Source: Anthracocystis setariae (taxonomy: Eukaryota; Basidiomycota; Ustilaginomycetes; Ustilaginales; Ustilaginaceae). Taken from it: 64,000 bases of DNA. The notes under the pieces are model-generated. The model saw only the letters and a program-made list of their open reading frames with translations, was not told the origin of the DNA and ran no database searches. Of the stretch, positions 8,215 through 19,000 are shown piece by piece; the stretch's first letter is position 1; each line of letters starts with the position of its first letter. Location of the stretch: NCBI GenBank assembly GCA_928724745.1, contig CAKMXJ010000020.1:496001-560000 (forward strand). Reading direction: 5' to 3'. The translations under genes were made by a program, and so were the position numbers.

Positions 8215-11025
8215 ATGTCCGACCCTAAAGCTCCTCAGCAGTACTTTGCACCCAAAAAGGCCATGCGTTCCCAGACCTGGGACGATTCCGAGTCCGAAGC
8301 TCGTAGTCTTACCCTTGCATCTCCTTCCACACCACCGCCCAAGTACTCTGCCTTCCAACAAGACACTCGCGCGCAGCACGATGCCCATCAAACCTTTGCT
8401 CAGCACCAATCCGACTATGAACTGTCGCGAGACAAGCTGCTAGGCGCCATCGATCAAACCAGCCGCCTGCTTGCTGACCTTCGCGACTTCAACAAGAACA
8501 AGCGTCTCATCCACTATGCTGCCGCTGACGAGACTCTCAAGCCTGGTCCATCGCGTCCTGTCCCTCAGCACAGGCGTACACAGTCCATCAATCCGTCTCA
8601 GAGCCTCGATGAGCTTGATGCCGACCTGTCCACCAAATCCGTCGACACCGCTCAACGTCCCGTGCCACCTTCTCTGATGCGATTCAACACTACACAGGGT
8701 CATACCAGCTTGCCCAACACACCCGCTCGCCACGTCAGCGGCAGTCATTCTTTGCCAAATCACCACCAGGATGACTCCGACGCTAGCGACATGTCGGTTC
8801 TCAAGCTCGATCTTCGCGTTGGCTCGGTGGCTTCCAACCCCCACGCTCTCGTCCGTTCGCTCGAACGCTCTTCAGTCGCACAGTTGCTCGACGGCAGAAT
8901 GGAAAAGTCGGAATCTCATCTCGAAAATCTCAAGCAGCGTCTCACCGACACTCAATCCAAGGTCCTAGTCACTGGCGATCTCAATGCCGGCAAATCCACC
9001 TTCGTCAACGCGCTACTGCGTCGTCCTCTCATGCCTATCGACCAGCAACCCTGCACCACCGTCTTCTGCGAGGTGCTTGACGCGTCCGAACTCAACAGCA
9101 ACGTCGAGGAAGTTCACATGCTCAAGCCGAACGTCAAGTACTCGCCGCACGACGACTCCACCTTCACTCGCCACACGCTTCACGACATCGAAAACATCGT
9201 GGCTCAGGCCGAAGAGGTCTCGCCCGAAGATGCTCCCATCCTCAAGTGTTACGCCCATGACACCCGCGCCACTCAAGACTCGTTGCTCAAGAACGGCATC
9301 GTCGACATTGCCCTCATCGACGCTCCCGGTCTCAACCGAGACAGTCTCAAGACCACTGCCTTGTTCGCCCGTCAGGAAGAGATCGACGTCGTTGTCTTTG
9401 TCGTCAGCGCTGAAAACCACTTTACCCTCTCCGCAAAGGAGTTCCTCTGGAATGCCTCGCACGACAAGGCGTTTGTCTTTATCGTCGTCAACAAGTATGA
9501 CTCGATCAAGAACAAGGACAAGTGCCGCAAACTTGTGCTCGACCAGATCCGACAGCTCAGCCCCCGCACTTACGAGGATGCAGCCAACCTGGTTCACTTT
9601 GTCGACTCGCAAGCCGTTCTCGGCCAAGACGAGGAGGCAACGTCTGCCCCCGACACGCCTTCGGAGGAGCTTGGCTTGAAAGTGGAGGGGTCGTCCAACA
9701 GCCGAACAAGCGAGAGTTTGGAGGCGTTCGGTCGTCTCGAAGCCGCACTGCGTGACTTTGTGCTGCTGAAACGCGCCAAGTCGAAGCTATTGCCATCCAA
9801 GACGTACATGCTGCGCTTGTTGTCCGACATTACCTTCTTGGCCAAGATCAACATGCAGGTTGCGCAGATCGAGCTTGCCGAAGCTACGCAAGCGCTCCAA
9901 GTGGCGCGACCAGAATTGGCGCGCTGCCAGGCCTCTCAGCAGAAGCTCGAGGCAGTGGTGGAGGGAGAAGAAGACGAGGCGGTTACCGCAGTGATGCAAC
10001 AGGCTCAACGCAAGTTGACGGGTGCCATCGAGCTTATTGGCAATGGCAAGCCTGGTGACGAGGCTGTTTCGCTTCCAGCGTACCCTGGCTTGTGGAACAT
10101 CTTTGAATATGCGCAGGAGGTCAGACACGCACTCACGTCTTCGCTCGAGCTGGCGTTGAGGGGAGTCGAGGATTGTGCCAAAGGCACGGCTTCTCAGGCG
10201 GTGGAGCGCGTGCAAAAGTTAGGATCGGCGCATTTGCCACAGGACGAGGCGGAGAAGAGGCAGAGGATCTTCAATGCCGATGCCATGTTTGCCAAGCGTC
10301 GTGCCTTGCCTGGGCTTGTTGGCTTGGGCCTGGGCGCCGAGGTGGTCGAGGTGCAGGCGTCGGATTTCTTTGACGCGTATCACCATTTGACAATCATGAC
10401 GGGCGGCAGCCTGTCTGGTGACAAGTCGGATAAGAAGAAGCACGAGAGTGACGAGATGAGCCTGGTGTCTTCGGCGACGCTGGGATTGGGTGCTTTGACG
10501 TTGATGGGAAGCAAGACGCTAGGTGCCAAGACGGCGATCGATGCGTTTGTGCGCATCTCGGACTTGGTGGGCAATCCGACGGCTCGTCGATGGGCTGGAC
10601 CGGTGTTTGCAGTTGTGTCGACTGGGTTGGTGGTTTATCTGATCTACGATCTGCCCAACAGTGTACCGCGCAACATTGGACGCAGCATCAAGTCTGGCCT
10701 GATTTCGGGAAGTCTGGTGCGCAACAGCAGCAGCGACGCACTTGGTGTGTTGACCTCATCGAGCAACGTGGGCGAGCAAGAGGCGTCGTTTGCTGCAGTG
10801 CACTCTGCAAGAGTGGGTCGGGAGACACGCAAGGTGCTGCGTCTTGCGTCGTGGGATCTGCAGGAACGATTCCGTGTGGCTATTGCGCAACGTCGTGCCG
10901 AAGTGGAAAAGCAGGAAGCCAAGCAGCAGTCTGCCAACTTGGCGATTGAGTGGTTCGATAAGACTACATCGCGTGTTTCCACGATCAAGACCAACGTGGA
11001 CGAAGTCAAGGGATTAGAAGCCTGA
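8215..11025 (+). CDS. FZO1: mitofusin, outer-membrane fusion GTPase
   Basis: A 936-residue dynamin-family GTPase without introns. After a Ser/Pro-rich N-terminus comes a coiled segment (about residues 215-250), then the GTPase: P-loop GDLNAGKST at residues 254-262, switch/G3 DAPGLNRDS and G4 VNKYDS. Hydrophobic segments near residues 750-775 and 793-815 (AVVSTGLVVYLIYDLP) fit the paired membrane anchors of Fzo1, followed by a C-terminal heptad-repeat region. Length is near that of yeast Fzo1 (855). The family tethers and fuses mitochondrial outer membranes. I chose the ATG at 8215 because it starts a plausible N-terminus (MSDPKAPQQYF). At least one in-frame ATG exists upstream, so a longer form cannot be excluded. 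Confidence 0.93.
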   Translation: MSDPKAPQQYFAPKKAMRSQTWDDSESEARSLTLASPSTPPPKYSAFQQDTRAQHDAHQTFAQHQSDYELSRDKLLGAIDQTSRLLADLRDFNKNKRLIHYAAADETLKPGPSRPVPQHRRTQSINPSQSLDELDADLSTKSVDTAQRPVPPSLMRFNTTQGHTSLPNTPARHVSGSHSLPNHHQDDSDASDMSVLKLDLRVGSVASNPHALVRSLERSSVAQLLDGRMEKSESHLENLKQRLTDTQSKVLVTGDLNAGKSTFVNALLRRPLMPIDQQPCTTVFCEVLDASELNSNVEEVHMLKPNVKYSPHDDSTFTRHTLHDIENIVAQAEEVSPEDAPILKCYAHDTRATQDSLLKNGIVDIALIDAPGLNRDSLKTTALFARQEEIDVVVFVVSAENHFTLSAKEFLWNASHDKAFVFIVVNKYDSIKNKDKCRKLVLDQIRQLSPRTYEDAANLVHFVDSQAVLGQDEEATSAPDTPSEELGLKVEGSSNSRTSESLEAFGRLEAALRDFVLLKRAKSKLLPSKTYMLRLLSDITFLAKINMQVAQIELAEATQALQVARPELARCQASQQKLEAVVEGEEDEAVTAVMQQAQRKLTGAIELIGNGKPGDEAVSLPAYPGLWNIFEYAQEVRHALTSSLELALRGVEDCAKGTASQAVERVQKLGSAHLPQDEAEKRQRIFNADAMFAKRRALPGLVGLGLGAEVVEVQASDFFDAYHHLTIMTGGSLSGDKSDKKKHESDEMSLVSSATLGLGALTLMGSKTLGAKTAIDAFVRISDLVGNPTARRWAGPVFAVVSTGLVVYLIYDLPNSVPRNIGRSIKSGLISGSLVRNSSSDALGVLTSSSNVGEQEASFAAVHSARVGRETRKVLRLASWDLQERFRVAIAQRRAEVEKQEAKQQSANLAIEWFDKTTSRVSTIKTNVDEVKGLEA

Positions 11026-12172
11026 TCGATCTCTTGGGGCTTTGCCTAGTCGTAGTGGAAAAAATGTCTCGTTGTTCACCAATTGCACCGCTCATCTCCG
11101 TGTTCTATATACCTCGTCGTTCACTGTATATGTAATTGTGTCTGTCTTGCAATGTTAGTTGGTGCTGTTGATGATATGCTTTGGTGAGTATTAATTGATA
11201 TGCTGAAATGAAGGGTGATAGGAGGAGGCAGTGTTGAGCGGGGGGAGGGGGCAGCTGGGAAATCCGCGGAACAACGGATGACGCGCAAACCCAGAGCCAC
11301 GCCAAGCAATCGCAGCCATCTGGCCTTTTCTTGCCCCTGCTTTTTTTTATTAAGTTTATTTTTCTCTTTTACGTTCAGGCACAGCTTGCATGCATGGTAT
11401 TCAAATTGGTTTTCTCCGCGGAGGTCTTTCAAACAGTATAGGGAAAGCAAGTCGCATCGCCAGCCAAGCGCGCAATTGGCATGTAATGTACTGTACAGTT
11501 TAGTATATCTTGCTTTAAGAGGTGCAAGCCACTCGCTTTCAGGACAGAGAGACATCTGGATGCAGTTGGATAGAGGGATGCGGGGGGAAGTCGGTTAACA
11601 AAAAAGAACAAGAAAAAACAAAACCAGAAAGAAAATGTGAAGGCCGCTTCAGGAGGCGTTAGATCAGCTTCAGCCAAATGGGGCAGGTGCGCGTGGGGAA
11701 AAAAAATAAAATAAACAATGAAAAAAAATAAAAAATTATTGCACTGTACTTGTTACCAATTCCCGCACGGCCAAATCCAAACAACTCACATTCACACTGT
11801 GCTGAGCAACTGCAAGCCTTCGGATCGAACAGCGCCGACTCTCTCTCTCTCTCTCTCTCTCTTCGACTGTTGCGCTTTACCCGCATAACCCATCGTCACT
11901 TGTTGGTCAGTCCATTGCGTCGTCTGTCCTGGATTCCACCACCACCACCACCACCACCACCATCATCATTACCTTGGCTCATTCATCCGATTGTGCCTTC
12001 TTATTGCTGCCGCCAACGTCGATTGTCGGAAGAAGCCGTCGTCGGTTCGTCCAATTGCCGCCCGTTTCATTTCGGCACAGCCGTTGACAATCTTGGAAGT
12101 GCCGATTGCATTGCTTCCCTACATCACGTAACCAAGGCTGAGTTCGCTCACGCTACCACCGCCATCCTGACC
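11026..12172 (+). promoter_or_regulatory. intergenic region and leader of the ABC transporter gene
   Basis: No gene supported. It contains a GTACTGTACAGT palindrome (11488-11499), AT-rich DNA near 11695-11740, a CT run (11839-11862) and a CAC repeat (11938-11969). The pyrimidine-rich part just before the ATG looks like a 5' leader. Confidence 0.4.
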
Positions 12173-15100
12173 ATGACGGTCAATGCTGAGCACGATCACG
12201 CTTCAGCTTCGGCTTCAACAGCCAATGCCATCCCCTTGGGTGTGCCCGGAGCAGTCGACCAAGTTACCGCTCCCCCCGCTGTGTCACAACCGGCACCACA
12301 GCAACTGCACACTACCATCACTCCTCAGCTCGACTCGGGCGCCAAGGATGCTCAGCGCGCTATCTTGAGTGATCCGCAACCCATGCATCACGCCGAACAC
12401 TTGTTTGATTCCACTGACTCCACGCACGACAAGGCCGATCAAGTACGCGTCGACATGGACAACTCTGCCTCGCGCAGGGCCCACACCTCAACTCGCATAT
12501 CCCGAGATGACAAGGAGCAGCAACAGAGCTCCTCATCCTCCAACTCGAGTAACCACGCCGAAAAGGACAGGGACGAGGACTCTACTGATTCCAGGTTCAA
12601 GAAACGCAAGACCAAAACCAAGAAGAACAAGGGCGAACACGGTGCCGTGGAGCGCGTCGGATTCAAAGAGCTTTACCGCTACGCTACCATCTGGGATCAT
12701 CTCTTCAATGCGGTCGGTCTGGTTGCTGCTGCTACCGCCGGTGCCGTTCAGCCCTTGATGACCGTCGTCTTTGGTGCGCTGACTACCGCGTTCCTCGAGT
12801 ATTCCAACGCGCTCCTCTTTGGCGGAGACATCGTCCAGGCTCGAAACCATCTCAACCACGAAATCACTCACGGCGTCCTCTTCCTCGTCTACATCGGCAT
12901 CGCCATGCTCGCCGCCACCTACATCTACATGGCCGCCTGGGTCTACACCGGCCAAGTCATCACGCGTCGCATTCGTGAAAAGTACCTCCAAGCCATCCTT
13001 CGTCAGGACATTGCCTACTTTGACGTCGTCGGTGCCGGTGAGATCACCACGCGCATCCAGACCGATATCCAGCTCATTCAGGAGGGCATCAGCGACAAGA
13101 TCCCCATGTCTGTCATGTTTATCTCGTCCTTCATCACCGGTTTCATCGTGGCGTATATCAAGAGCTGGCAGTTGGCGTTGGCCTTGAGTTCCATGATCCC
13201 ATGCATCATCATCGCTGCTGCCGCCATGAATGCTGTTACTGCCAAGCTGCAGCAGGCCGAACTCGATCGGGTTTCCAAGGCCGCTTCCATCGCCGAAGAG
13301 GCTCTAGCCACGCTCAGGACTGCAAAGGCGTTTGGTATCGAAGACAACCTCGTCGAGCTGTACGACGAATCCAACAGAGCAGCCACTCGGTACGGCATCA
13401 AGCGATCCTTTTTCCAGGGAATCGGCTTGGGTGTTTTCTTCTTTGTCATCTATTCGGGCTATGCTCTCGCGTTCTACTTTGGCGCCCGACTGCTCGCCGA
13501 AGGTCATCTCAAGTCCGGCACCGTCATGAACGTCATCCTGTCGATCCTGATCGGCGCGTTCTCCATGGCTATGATGGCTCCCAACATGCAGGCTTTGAGC
13601 TATGCATTCGCCGCCGGTGCCAAGGTGTTCGAGACCATCGATCGGGTGCCGCCGATCGACTCGGCGGATCCGTCCGGGTTGAAGCCGGAAGAGTGCATCG
13701 GTGCGTTGCAATTCCAGGACATCGACTTTGCCTATCCCGCCCGGCCCGATGTGCCCGTTCTGGACAGGTTCAACTTGGACATCCCGGCAGGCAAGGTGAC
13801 CGCGCTCGTCGGCGCGAGTGGTTCGGGTAAGAGCACCATCGTCTCGCTCGTCGAGCGCTTCTACGATCCCGACTCGGGTTCCGTCCTCCTGGACGGTGTG
13901 CAGCTCAAGCATCTCAACCTCAAGTGGCTCAGGACACAGATCGGGTTGGTATCGCAGGAACCGACGCTCTTCTCCACCACGTTGCGCGCCAACATCGCAC
14001 ACGGTCTCATCAACACGCCGTATCAGCATGCAAGTGAGGAGGACAAGGAGAGGCTCATTGTGGACGCGGCCAAGATGGCCAATGCGCATGGATTCATCTC
14101 GCAACTACCGGATGGGTATTCGACCCTGGTGGGCGAGAGGGGGTTCTTGTTGTCCGGGGGCCAAAAGCAGCGTATTGCGATTGCTAGGGCGATTGTTAAG
14201 AACCCGCAGATTCTGTTGCTGGATGAGGCGACTTCGGCGTTGGATACGCAGTCCGAAGCGGTGGTTCAGGATGCGCTGGAGCAGGCGTCGCAGAATAGGA
14301 CGACCATCACAATCGCACATCGGCTGTCGACTATCAAGAATGCGGACAAGATCGTGGTGATGGGCAAAGGTGTCATCCTGGAATCGGGCAGGCATGAGGA
14401 ATTGCTTGCGCTCAATGGGGCGTATGCGCAGTTGGTGGATGCACAGAAGATCCGCGCCAAGGTGAGCGCCAAGGTGGGCGACGAAGGGGAAGAGGAGGAG
14501 GAGGAGGAGGAGGTTTCTTCCGTCGAGACCAAGGGGCTTGCGCGCACCGAGCAGGAGAAGGAGGCGATTCGAGAAGGGGCCAAGGCGGAGATGCCCGCGG
14601 GTCTCGACAAGACGCTAACGCGCGGCTCGGTGGCGTCGGCCATCCTGGCGCGTCGTCAACAGCAACGAGAACAGGACGACAAGGAAGCGGACAAGATCCC
14701 GTCGATCTTTTACCTGCTCTACCGTCTGGCCAAGATCAATCGTGACCATGTGGTGAGTCTGTACGTGCCCGGGGTGGTGGCGAGTATCTGCTCGGGCGCG
14801 GCGTATCCGTGCTTTGCGATCCTGTTCGGTCATGCGTTGCAGAACTTCTCGTTGTGCAGCAGTGTCGATGGCGGGCCGTGCCAAGAGCCGTTGAGGGGGA
14901 TCATGTTGCATGCGGCGAACAAGTGGGCGATGTACTTTTTCGTGATTGCGATCCTATGTACCGTGGCGATCAGTGTGCAGACGTACACGCTGATGAAGGC
15001 GTCGTCGGTTTTGATGGAGAGACTCAGGAGGATGAGTCTGTTCGCCTACCTTCGAGCCGATGTGTCGTACCACGACCAAGACGCGCACTCGTCCGGTGCG

Positions 15101-16510
15101 CTCAGTAACTCGTTGGCGGACAACTCGCAGAAGATCAACGGTCTCGTCGGGGTTACGCTCGGGACGATCATTCAGTCCATGTCGACGCTGATCACCGGTG
15201 CGATCATTGCGCTTGCCAATGGCTGGAAGTTGTCGCTGGTGGTGATCGCATGTATTCCATTGACGCTGTCGACTGGGTTTGTGCGGTTGCAGTTGGTGGT
15301 GCTCAAGGATGCGCGTATTAAAAAGGCGTATGAGGCGTCGGCGCAGCGAGCTTGCGAAGCGGCCGGTGCGATGCGTGTCGTCGCTTCGCTCACCCGCGAG
15401 GATGACTGTCTCGAGATCTACCGACGCGAACTCGATGCTCCCTCTGCGATCTCGAGGAATACCGCGTTCTACGGCAACTTCCTGTACGCCGTATCGCAGG
15501 CTTTGCAGTTCTGGATCATCGGGCTCGGCTTTTGGTACGGCTCGCACCTACTGATCGAGGGCGAGTATACGAGTGGGCAATACTTTACCATCTTGACCGC
15601 GGTGGTGTTCGGGTCGATCCAGGCGAGCAATGCGTTTAGTTTTGTGCCGGATATTTCGAATGCCAAGACGGCCGCATGGGATAGTATCAAGTTGCTGGAT
15701 ATGGTGCCGGAGATCGACGTGACGAGTGATGAGGGTGAGGTGTTGGGTGAGGTGCAGGGTCATCTTAGGTTGGAGAATGTGCATTTTAGGTATCCGACCA
15801 GGCCGGCGGTTAGGGTTTTGCGCGGGTTGGATATTGAGGTGCGACCGGGGATGTATGTTGCATTGGTGGGGGCGAGTGGGTGTGGAAAGTCGACGACGAT
15901 CCAGTTGATCCAACGGTTCTACGATGCGCTTAGTGGAAGCGTGATGATTGATGGTAAGGATGTTTCGCAGTTGAATCTCAAGGAGGTGAGGAAACATATG
16001 GCGTTGGTATCTCAGGAACCTACATTGTATGATGGTACGATCGAGTTCAATATCCGTTTGGGGGCGTTTGAAGATGCACAGTCGGTAACTATGGATGAGC
16101 TGCGCGAGGCTGCGGCTAATGCCAACATCCTAGCGTTCATCGAATCGCTACCCGATAAATGGGACACGCAAGTTGGTGGTAAGGGAACCCAACTCAGTGG
16201 AGGACAGAAGCAACGAATCGCAATTGCTAGAGCACTTATTCGAAACCCTCGAATCCTTCTCCTGGACGAAGCCACCAGTGCGCTCGATTCGGATTCGGAA
16301 AACATCGTTCAGGAAGCGCTAGACAAAGCCGCCGCCGGTAGAACCACCATCGCCATCGCTCATAGATTAAGCACCATCAGCAAAGCCGATATCATCTACT
16401 GCCTCAAAGATGGCCGCGTCGCAGAACAGGGCACCCACCACCAACTCATCGCCAAAAACGGCATCTACGCCGACTTGGTCAAGATGCAACAGCTTCAACG
16501 TGAAGAGTAG
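12173..16510 (+). CDS. full-length ABCB-type ABC exporter (multidrug / a-factor exporter class)
   Basis: 1445 residues without introns, organised TMD-NBD-TMD-NBD. A Ser/His/Gln-rich cytosolic N-terminus (about 1-150) ends in a basic KKRKTKTKKNK-like patch. NBD1: Walker A GASGSGKST at 547-555, signature LSGGQ at 660-664, Walker B ILLLDEATSALD. NBD2: Walker A GASGCGKST at 1233-1241, LSGGQ at 1341-1345 and a second ILLLDEATSALD. Both sites keep all catalytic motifs, so both should hydrolyse ATP. An acidic Glu-run linker joins the halves. This architecture fits P-glycoprotein-like drug exporters and the yeast a-factor pheromone exporter Ste6; substrate cannot be read from sequence. The ATG at 12173 is the first in frame; the open frame before it is CT/CAC-repeat leader. 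Confidence 0.93.
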   Translation: MTVNAEHDHASASASTANAIPLGVPGAVDQVTAPPAVSQPAPQQLHTTITPQLDSGAKDAQRAILSDPQPMHHAEHLFDSTDSTHDKADQVRVDMDNSASRRAHTSTRISRDDKEQQQSSSSSNSSNHAEKDRDEDSTDSRFKKRKTKTKKNKGEHGAVERVGFKELYRYATIWDHLFNAVGLVAAATAGAVQPLMTVVFGALTTAFLEYSNALLFGGDIVQARNHLNHEITHGVLFLVYIGIAMLAATYIYMAAWVYTGQVITRRIREKYLQAILRQDIAYFDVVGAGEITTRIQTDIQLIQEGISDKIPMSVMFISSFITGFIVAYIKSWQLALALSSMIPCIIIAAAAMNAVTAKLQQAELDRVSKAASIAEEALATLRTAKAFGIEDNLVELYDESNRAATRYGIKRSFFQGIGLGVFFFVIYSGYALAFYFGARLLAEGHLKSGTVMNVILSILIGAFSMAMMAPNMQALSYAFAAGAKVFETIDRVPPIDSADPSGLKPEECIGALQFQDIDFAYPARPDVPVLDRFNLDIPAGKVTALVGASGSGKSTIVSLVERFYDPDSGSVLLDGVQLKHLNLKWLRTQIGLVSQEPTLFSTTLRANIAHGLINTPYQHASEEDKERLIVDAAKMANAHGFISQLPDGYSTLVGERGFLLSGGQKQRIAIARAIVKNPQILLLDEATSALDTQSEAVVQDALEQASQNRTTITIAHRLSTIKNADKIVVMGKGVILESGRHEELLALNGAYAQLVDAQKIRAKVSAKVGDEGEEEEEEEEVSSVETKGLARTEQEKEAIREGAKAEMPAGLDKTLTRGSVASAILARRQQQREQDDKEADKIPSIFYLLYRLAKINRDHVVSLYVPGVVASICSGAAYPCFAILFGHALQNFSLCSSVDGGPCQEPLRGIMLHAANKWAMYFFVIAILCTVAISVQTYTLMKASSVLMERLRRMSLFAYLRADVSYHDQDAHSSGALSNSLADNSQKINGLVGVTLGTIIQSMSTLITGAIIALANGWKLSLVVIACIPLTLSTGFVRLQLVVLKDARIKKAYEASAQRACEAAGAMRVVASLTREDDCLEIYRRELDAPSAISRNTAFYGNFLYAVSQALQFWIIGLGFWYGSHLLIEGEYTSGQYFTILTAVVFGSIQASNAFSFVPDISNAKTAAWDSIKLLDMVPEIDVTSDEGEVLGEVQGHLRLENVHFRYPTRPAVRVLRGLDIEVRPGMYVALVGASGCGKSTTIQLIQRFYDALSGSVMIDGKDVSQLNLKEVRKHMALVSQEPTLYDGTIEFNIRLGAFEDAQSVTMDELREAAANANILAFIESLPDKWDTQVGGKGTQLSGGQKQRIAIARALIRNPRILLLDEATSALDSDSENIVQEALDKAAAGRTTIAIAHRLSTISKADIIYCLKDGRVAEQGTHHQLIAKNGIYADLVKMQQLQREE

Positions 16511-16565
16511 ACGCCATGCGCAATATGTGCTAAATGATGAAAAACAAAAAAGGGTTAGCGCCGTC

Positions 16566-16568
<3 letters not shown>

Positions 16569-16604
<36 letters not shown>
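16569..16604. repeat. (TG)18 microsatellite
   Basis: Uninterrupted TG dinucleotides in the 186-base gap between the convergent 3' ends of the ABC transporter and LEU1. Confidence 0.97.
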
Positions 16605-16605
<1 letters not shown>

Positions 16606-16696
16606 AAGTGGTTTGTTTGTGTTGGTGAGAATAAGATTTGCAAAGCGATACGCTCGGGCGGGCGAGGCGACTGAATACAAACAACGGAGGATAAGA

Positions 16697-19000
16697 TCAC
16701 CACTCGGTTCCAGCGACCTTTTGAGCGAACTGCTTGGCGGCATCTACGACACCCTGGATCTTACCCGCCTTGTACCCGAACCCATCCAGCCAGGGGGTTT
16801 CAGCCGAGCGCTTCTTCTCAAACTGCGTAATCGCAGCATCCTTCTGCAGCGTCAGCGCGATATCATCCAGCCCGTTGAGCAGACAGTGACGAGTAAACTC
16901 GGGCGTCTCAAACGCAAACTTTTCGCTACCATCCGCCGTAATCACCACCTGGTTCTCCAGATCCACCGTAATCTCCTTACCCGCCTTGGCGTCCTCGGTC
17001 AGCCTCTGAATCTGCGGCTTGGTCAGCAGCACCGGCAGCTGTCCGTTCTTGGTCAGGTTGTTGCGGAAGATATCACCAAACGACTCGGCAATCACCGCGC
17101 GGATACCAAAGTCGAGCAGCGACCACGCCGCGTGCTCGCGCGAAGAGCCACAGCCAAAGTTGGGCCCGGTAACCACGAGGATCTTGGACTGGTCGTACGG
17201 CTTTTGGTTGAGCACAAAGTCTGGATCGGGCTCGCCCGTGGTCGAGTTGTATCGGATGGGCCAGAACAGCGCCGAGCCGAGTCCCGTTCGCTTGATGGTC
17301 TTGAGGAACTGTTTGGGGATGATCAGATCCGTGTCGACGTTGGAGCGCTCGAGCGGGGCAGCGATGCCCTTGAGGACGGTGAACTTTTCCATACCGGCAC
17401 CGGCAGTGGCCATGGTGGAAGCGGGCACATCGCGGATGGCGTCCTCGTCGGTCTCGGCAGCGGCGATGGGAGCGGGAGCCGGCGTAGCGTCAATGAGGTA
17501 GCTCTTAGGATCCGAAACCTGGATCTCGAACTCGGGCTTCGCCGCGTCGGATCCGACCTTGGCGGTGGACGAGCCGACGACCTTGCGGACATCGGTGAGG
17601 TATCCAGTGACGGCACAGGCGGCGGCCATGGCAGGCGACATGAGGTGGGTTCGTCCACCAGCGCCCTGACGACCTTCAAAGTTACGGTTCGAGGTGGAAG
17701 CGCAACGCTCACCGGGAGCGAGCTGGTCAGGGTTCATACCGAGACACATGGAGCAACCAGCCTCGCGCCAGTCGAAGCCAGCAGCTTGGAAGATCTTGTC
17801 GAGACCCTCAGCTTCGGCCTGCTTCTTGACGAGACCCGAACCGGGGACGAGCATGCAGTAGAGACCGTCGGCAACCTTGCGGCCGTGGAGAACACGAGCA
17901 GCAGCGCGGAGGTCCTCGATACGAGCGTTGGTGCACGAACCGATGAAGACCTTGTCGATCTTGATCTTTTCCATGGGTGTGTTGGGCTCGAGACCCATGT
18001 ATTCGAGGGCACGTTCCCAGGCCTTGGCCTCGGCTTCATTCTCGGCGTTCTTGGGGTCGGGGACGGTGCCAGTGATGGCAACGACATCCTGAGGAGAAGT
18101 ACCCCAGGTCACAGTGGGTGGAATGTCCTTGGCGTCAATCTTGATGACGGTGTCGTACTTGGCGCCCTCGTCCGAGGGAAGGGATTTCCAGTACGCAAGA
18201 GCCTGATCCCAAGCCTGACCATCCTTGGGAGCCAGAGGACGACCCTTGATGTACTCGTAAGTGATCTCATCGGGAGCAATGAGACCAGCGCGGGCACCAG
18301 CCTCGATCGACATGTTGCAGATCGACATGCGAGCCTCCATGGAGAGGGAGCGAATGGTGGAACCGGCGTACTCGATGACGTGGCCAGTACCACCGGCGGT
18401 GCCGATGATGCCGATGATGTGAAGAATGATGTCCTTGGAGGTGACGCCTTCGGAAAGCTCGCCGTCAACCTGAATGAGCATGTTCTTGGCGCGCTTTTGG
18501 AGGATGGTCTGGGTAGCAAGCACATGCTCTACTTCGGAAGTGCCGATACCGAAAGCAAGGGCACCGAAGGCGCCGTGAGTGGAAGTGTGAGAGTCACCGC
18601 AGACGATGGTGGCACCAGGCAGGGTGAATCCCTGCTCGGGCCCAATGATGTGAACGATACCCTGACGGTTGTCAGAGAGACCGAAGAAGGTGAGACCGAA
18701 AGCCTTGACATTCTCCTCGAGAGTGAGACACTGAGTTCTGGAATCGGCCTGCTCTACGAATGACTTGGTGTCTTTGTATGCCTTGCGGGAAGCGGTAGGG
18801 ATGTTGTGATCGACGGTGGCAAGGGTGCAGTCAGTTCTGCGGACCTTTCGGTCGGCATTGCGAAGACCCTCGAAAGCCTGTGGCGAGGTGACCTCGTGGA
18901 CCAGGTGACGGTCGATGTAGATGAGGCAGGTGCCATCGGCCTCCTCGTGGACGAGGTGTGAATCAAAGATCTTTTCGTACAGAGTCTTGGGCGCCATCAT
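16697..19000 (-). CDS. LEU1: 3-isopropylmalate dehydratase (isopropylmalate isomerase)
   Basis: 767 residues, close to yeast Leu1 (779), intronless. The N-terminal aconitase-like (LeuC) part carries the iron-sulfur cluster motifs, including [31 protein letters not shown] and [11 protein letters not shown]. The C-terminal swivel (LeuD) part has [14 protein letters not shown] and [13 protein letters not shown]. It converts 2-isopropylmalate to 3-isopropylmalate in leucine synthesis and needs a 4Fe-4S cluster. Start: two adjacent ATGs ([17 protein letters not shown]) match the family N-terminus. The frame is open upstream, but that stretch has no homology. It also carries an acceptor-like TTTTGCAG three bases before the ATG, so a 5'-UTR intron is possible. 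The long open frame on the opposite strand is a shadow. Confidence 0.96.
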   Translation of the reverse strand: MMAPKTLYEKIFDSHLVHEEADGTCLIYIDRHLVHEVTSPQAFEGLRNADRKVRRTDCTLATVDHNIPTASRKAYKDTKSFVEQADSRTQCLTLEENVKAFGLTFFGLSDNRQGIVHIIGPEQGFTLPGATIVCGDSHTSTHGAFGALAFGIGTSEVEHVLATQTILQKRAKNMLIQVDGELSEGVTSKDIILHIIGIIGTAGGTGHVIEYAGSTIRSLSMEARMSICNMSIEAGARAGLIAPDEITYEYIKGRPLAPKDGQAWDQALAYWKSLPSDEGAKYDTVIKIDAKDIPPTVTWGTSPQDVVAITGTVPDPKNAENEAEAKAWERALEYMGLEPNTPMEKIKIDKVFIGSCTNARIEDLRAAARVLHGRKVADGLYCMLVPGSGLVKKQAEAEGLDKIFQAAGFDWREAGCSMCLGMNPDQLAPGERCASTSNRNFEGRQGAGGRTHLMSPAMAAACAVTGYLTDVRKVVGSSTAKVGSDAAKPEFEIQVSDPKSYLIDATPAPAPIAAAETDEDAIRDVPASTMATAGAGMEKFTVLKGIAAPLERSNVDTDLIIPKQFLKTIKRTGLGSALFWPIRYNSTTGEPDPDFVLNQKPYDQSKILVVTGPNFGCGSSREHAAWSLLDFGIRAVIAESFGDIFRNNLTKNGQLPVLLTKPQIQRLTEDAKAGKEITVDLENQVVITADGSEKFAFETPEFTRHCLLNGLDDIALTLQKDAAITQFEKKRSAETPWLDGFGYKAGKIQGVVDAAKQFAQKVAGTEW

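Noticed and set aside
11750..12172. N-terminal extension of the ABC transporter
   Set aside because: No ATG until 12173; the extension is translated CT and CAC repeats.
16568..18763. Long plus-strand open frame opposite LEU1
   Set aside because: It mirrors LEU1 codon structure, begins in the TG repeat and has no family features, while LEU1 on the other strand matches from end to end.
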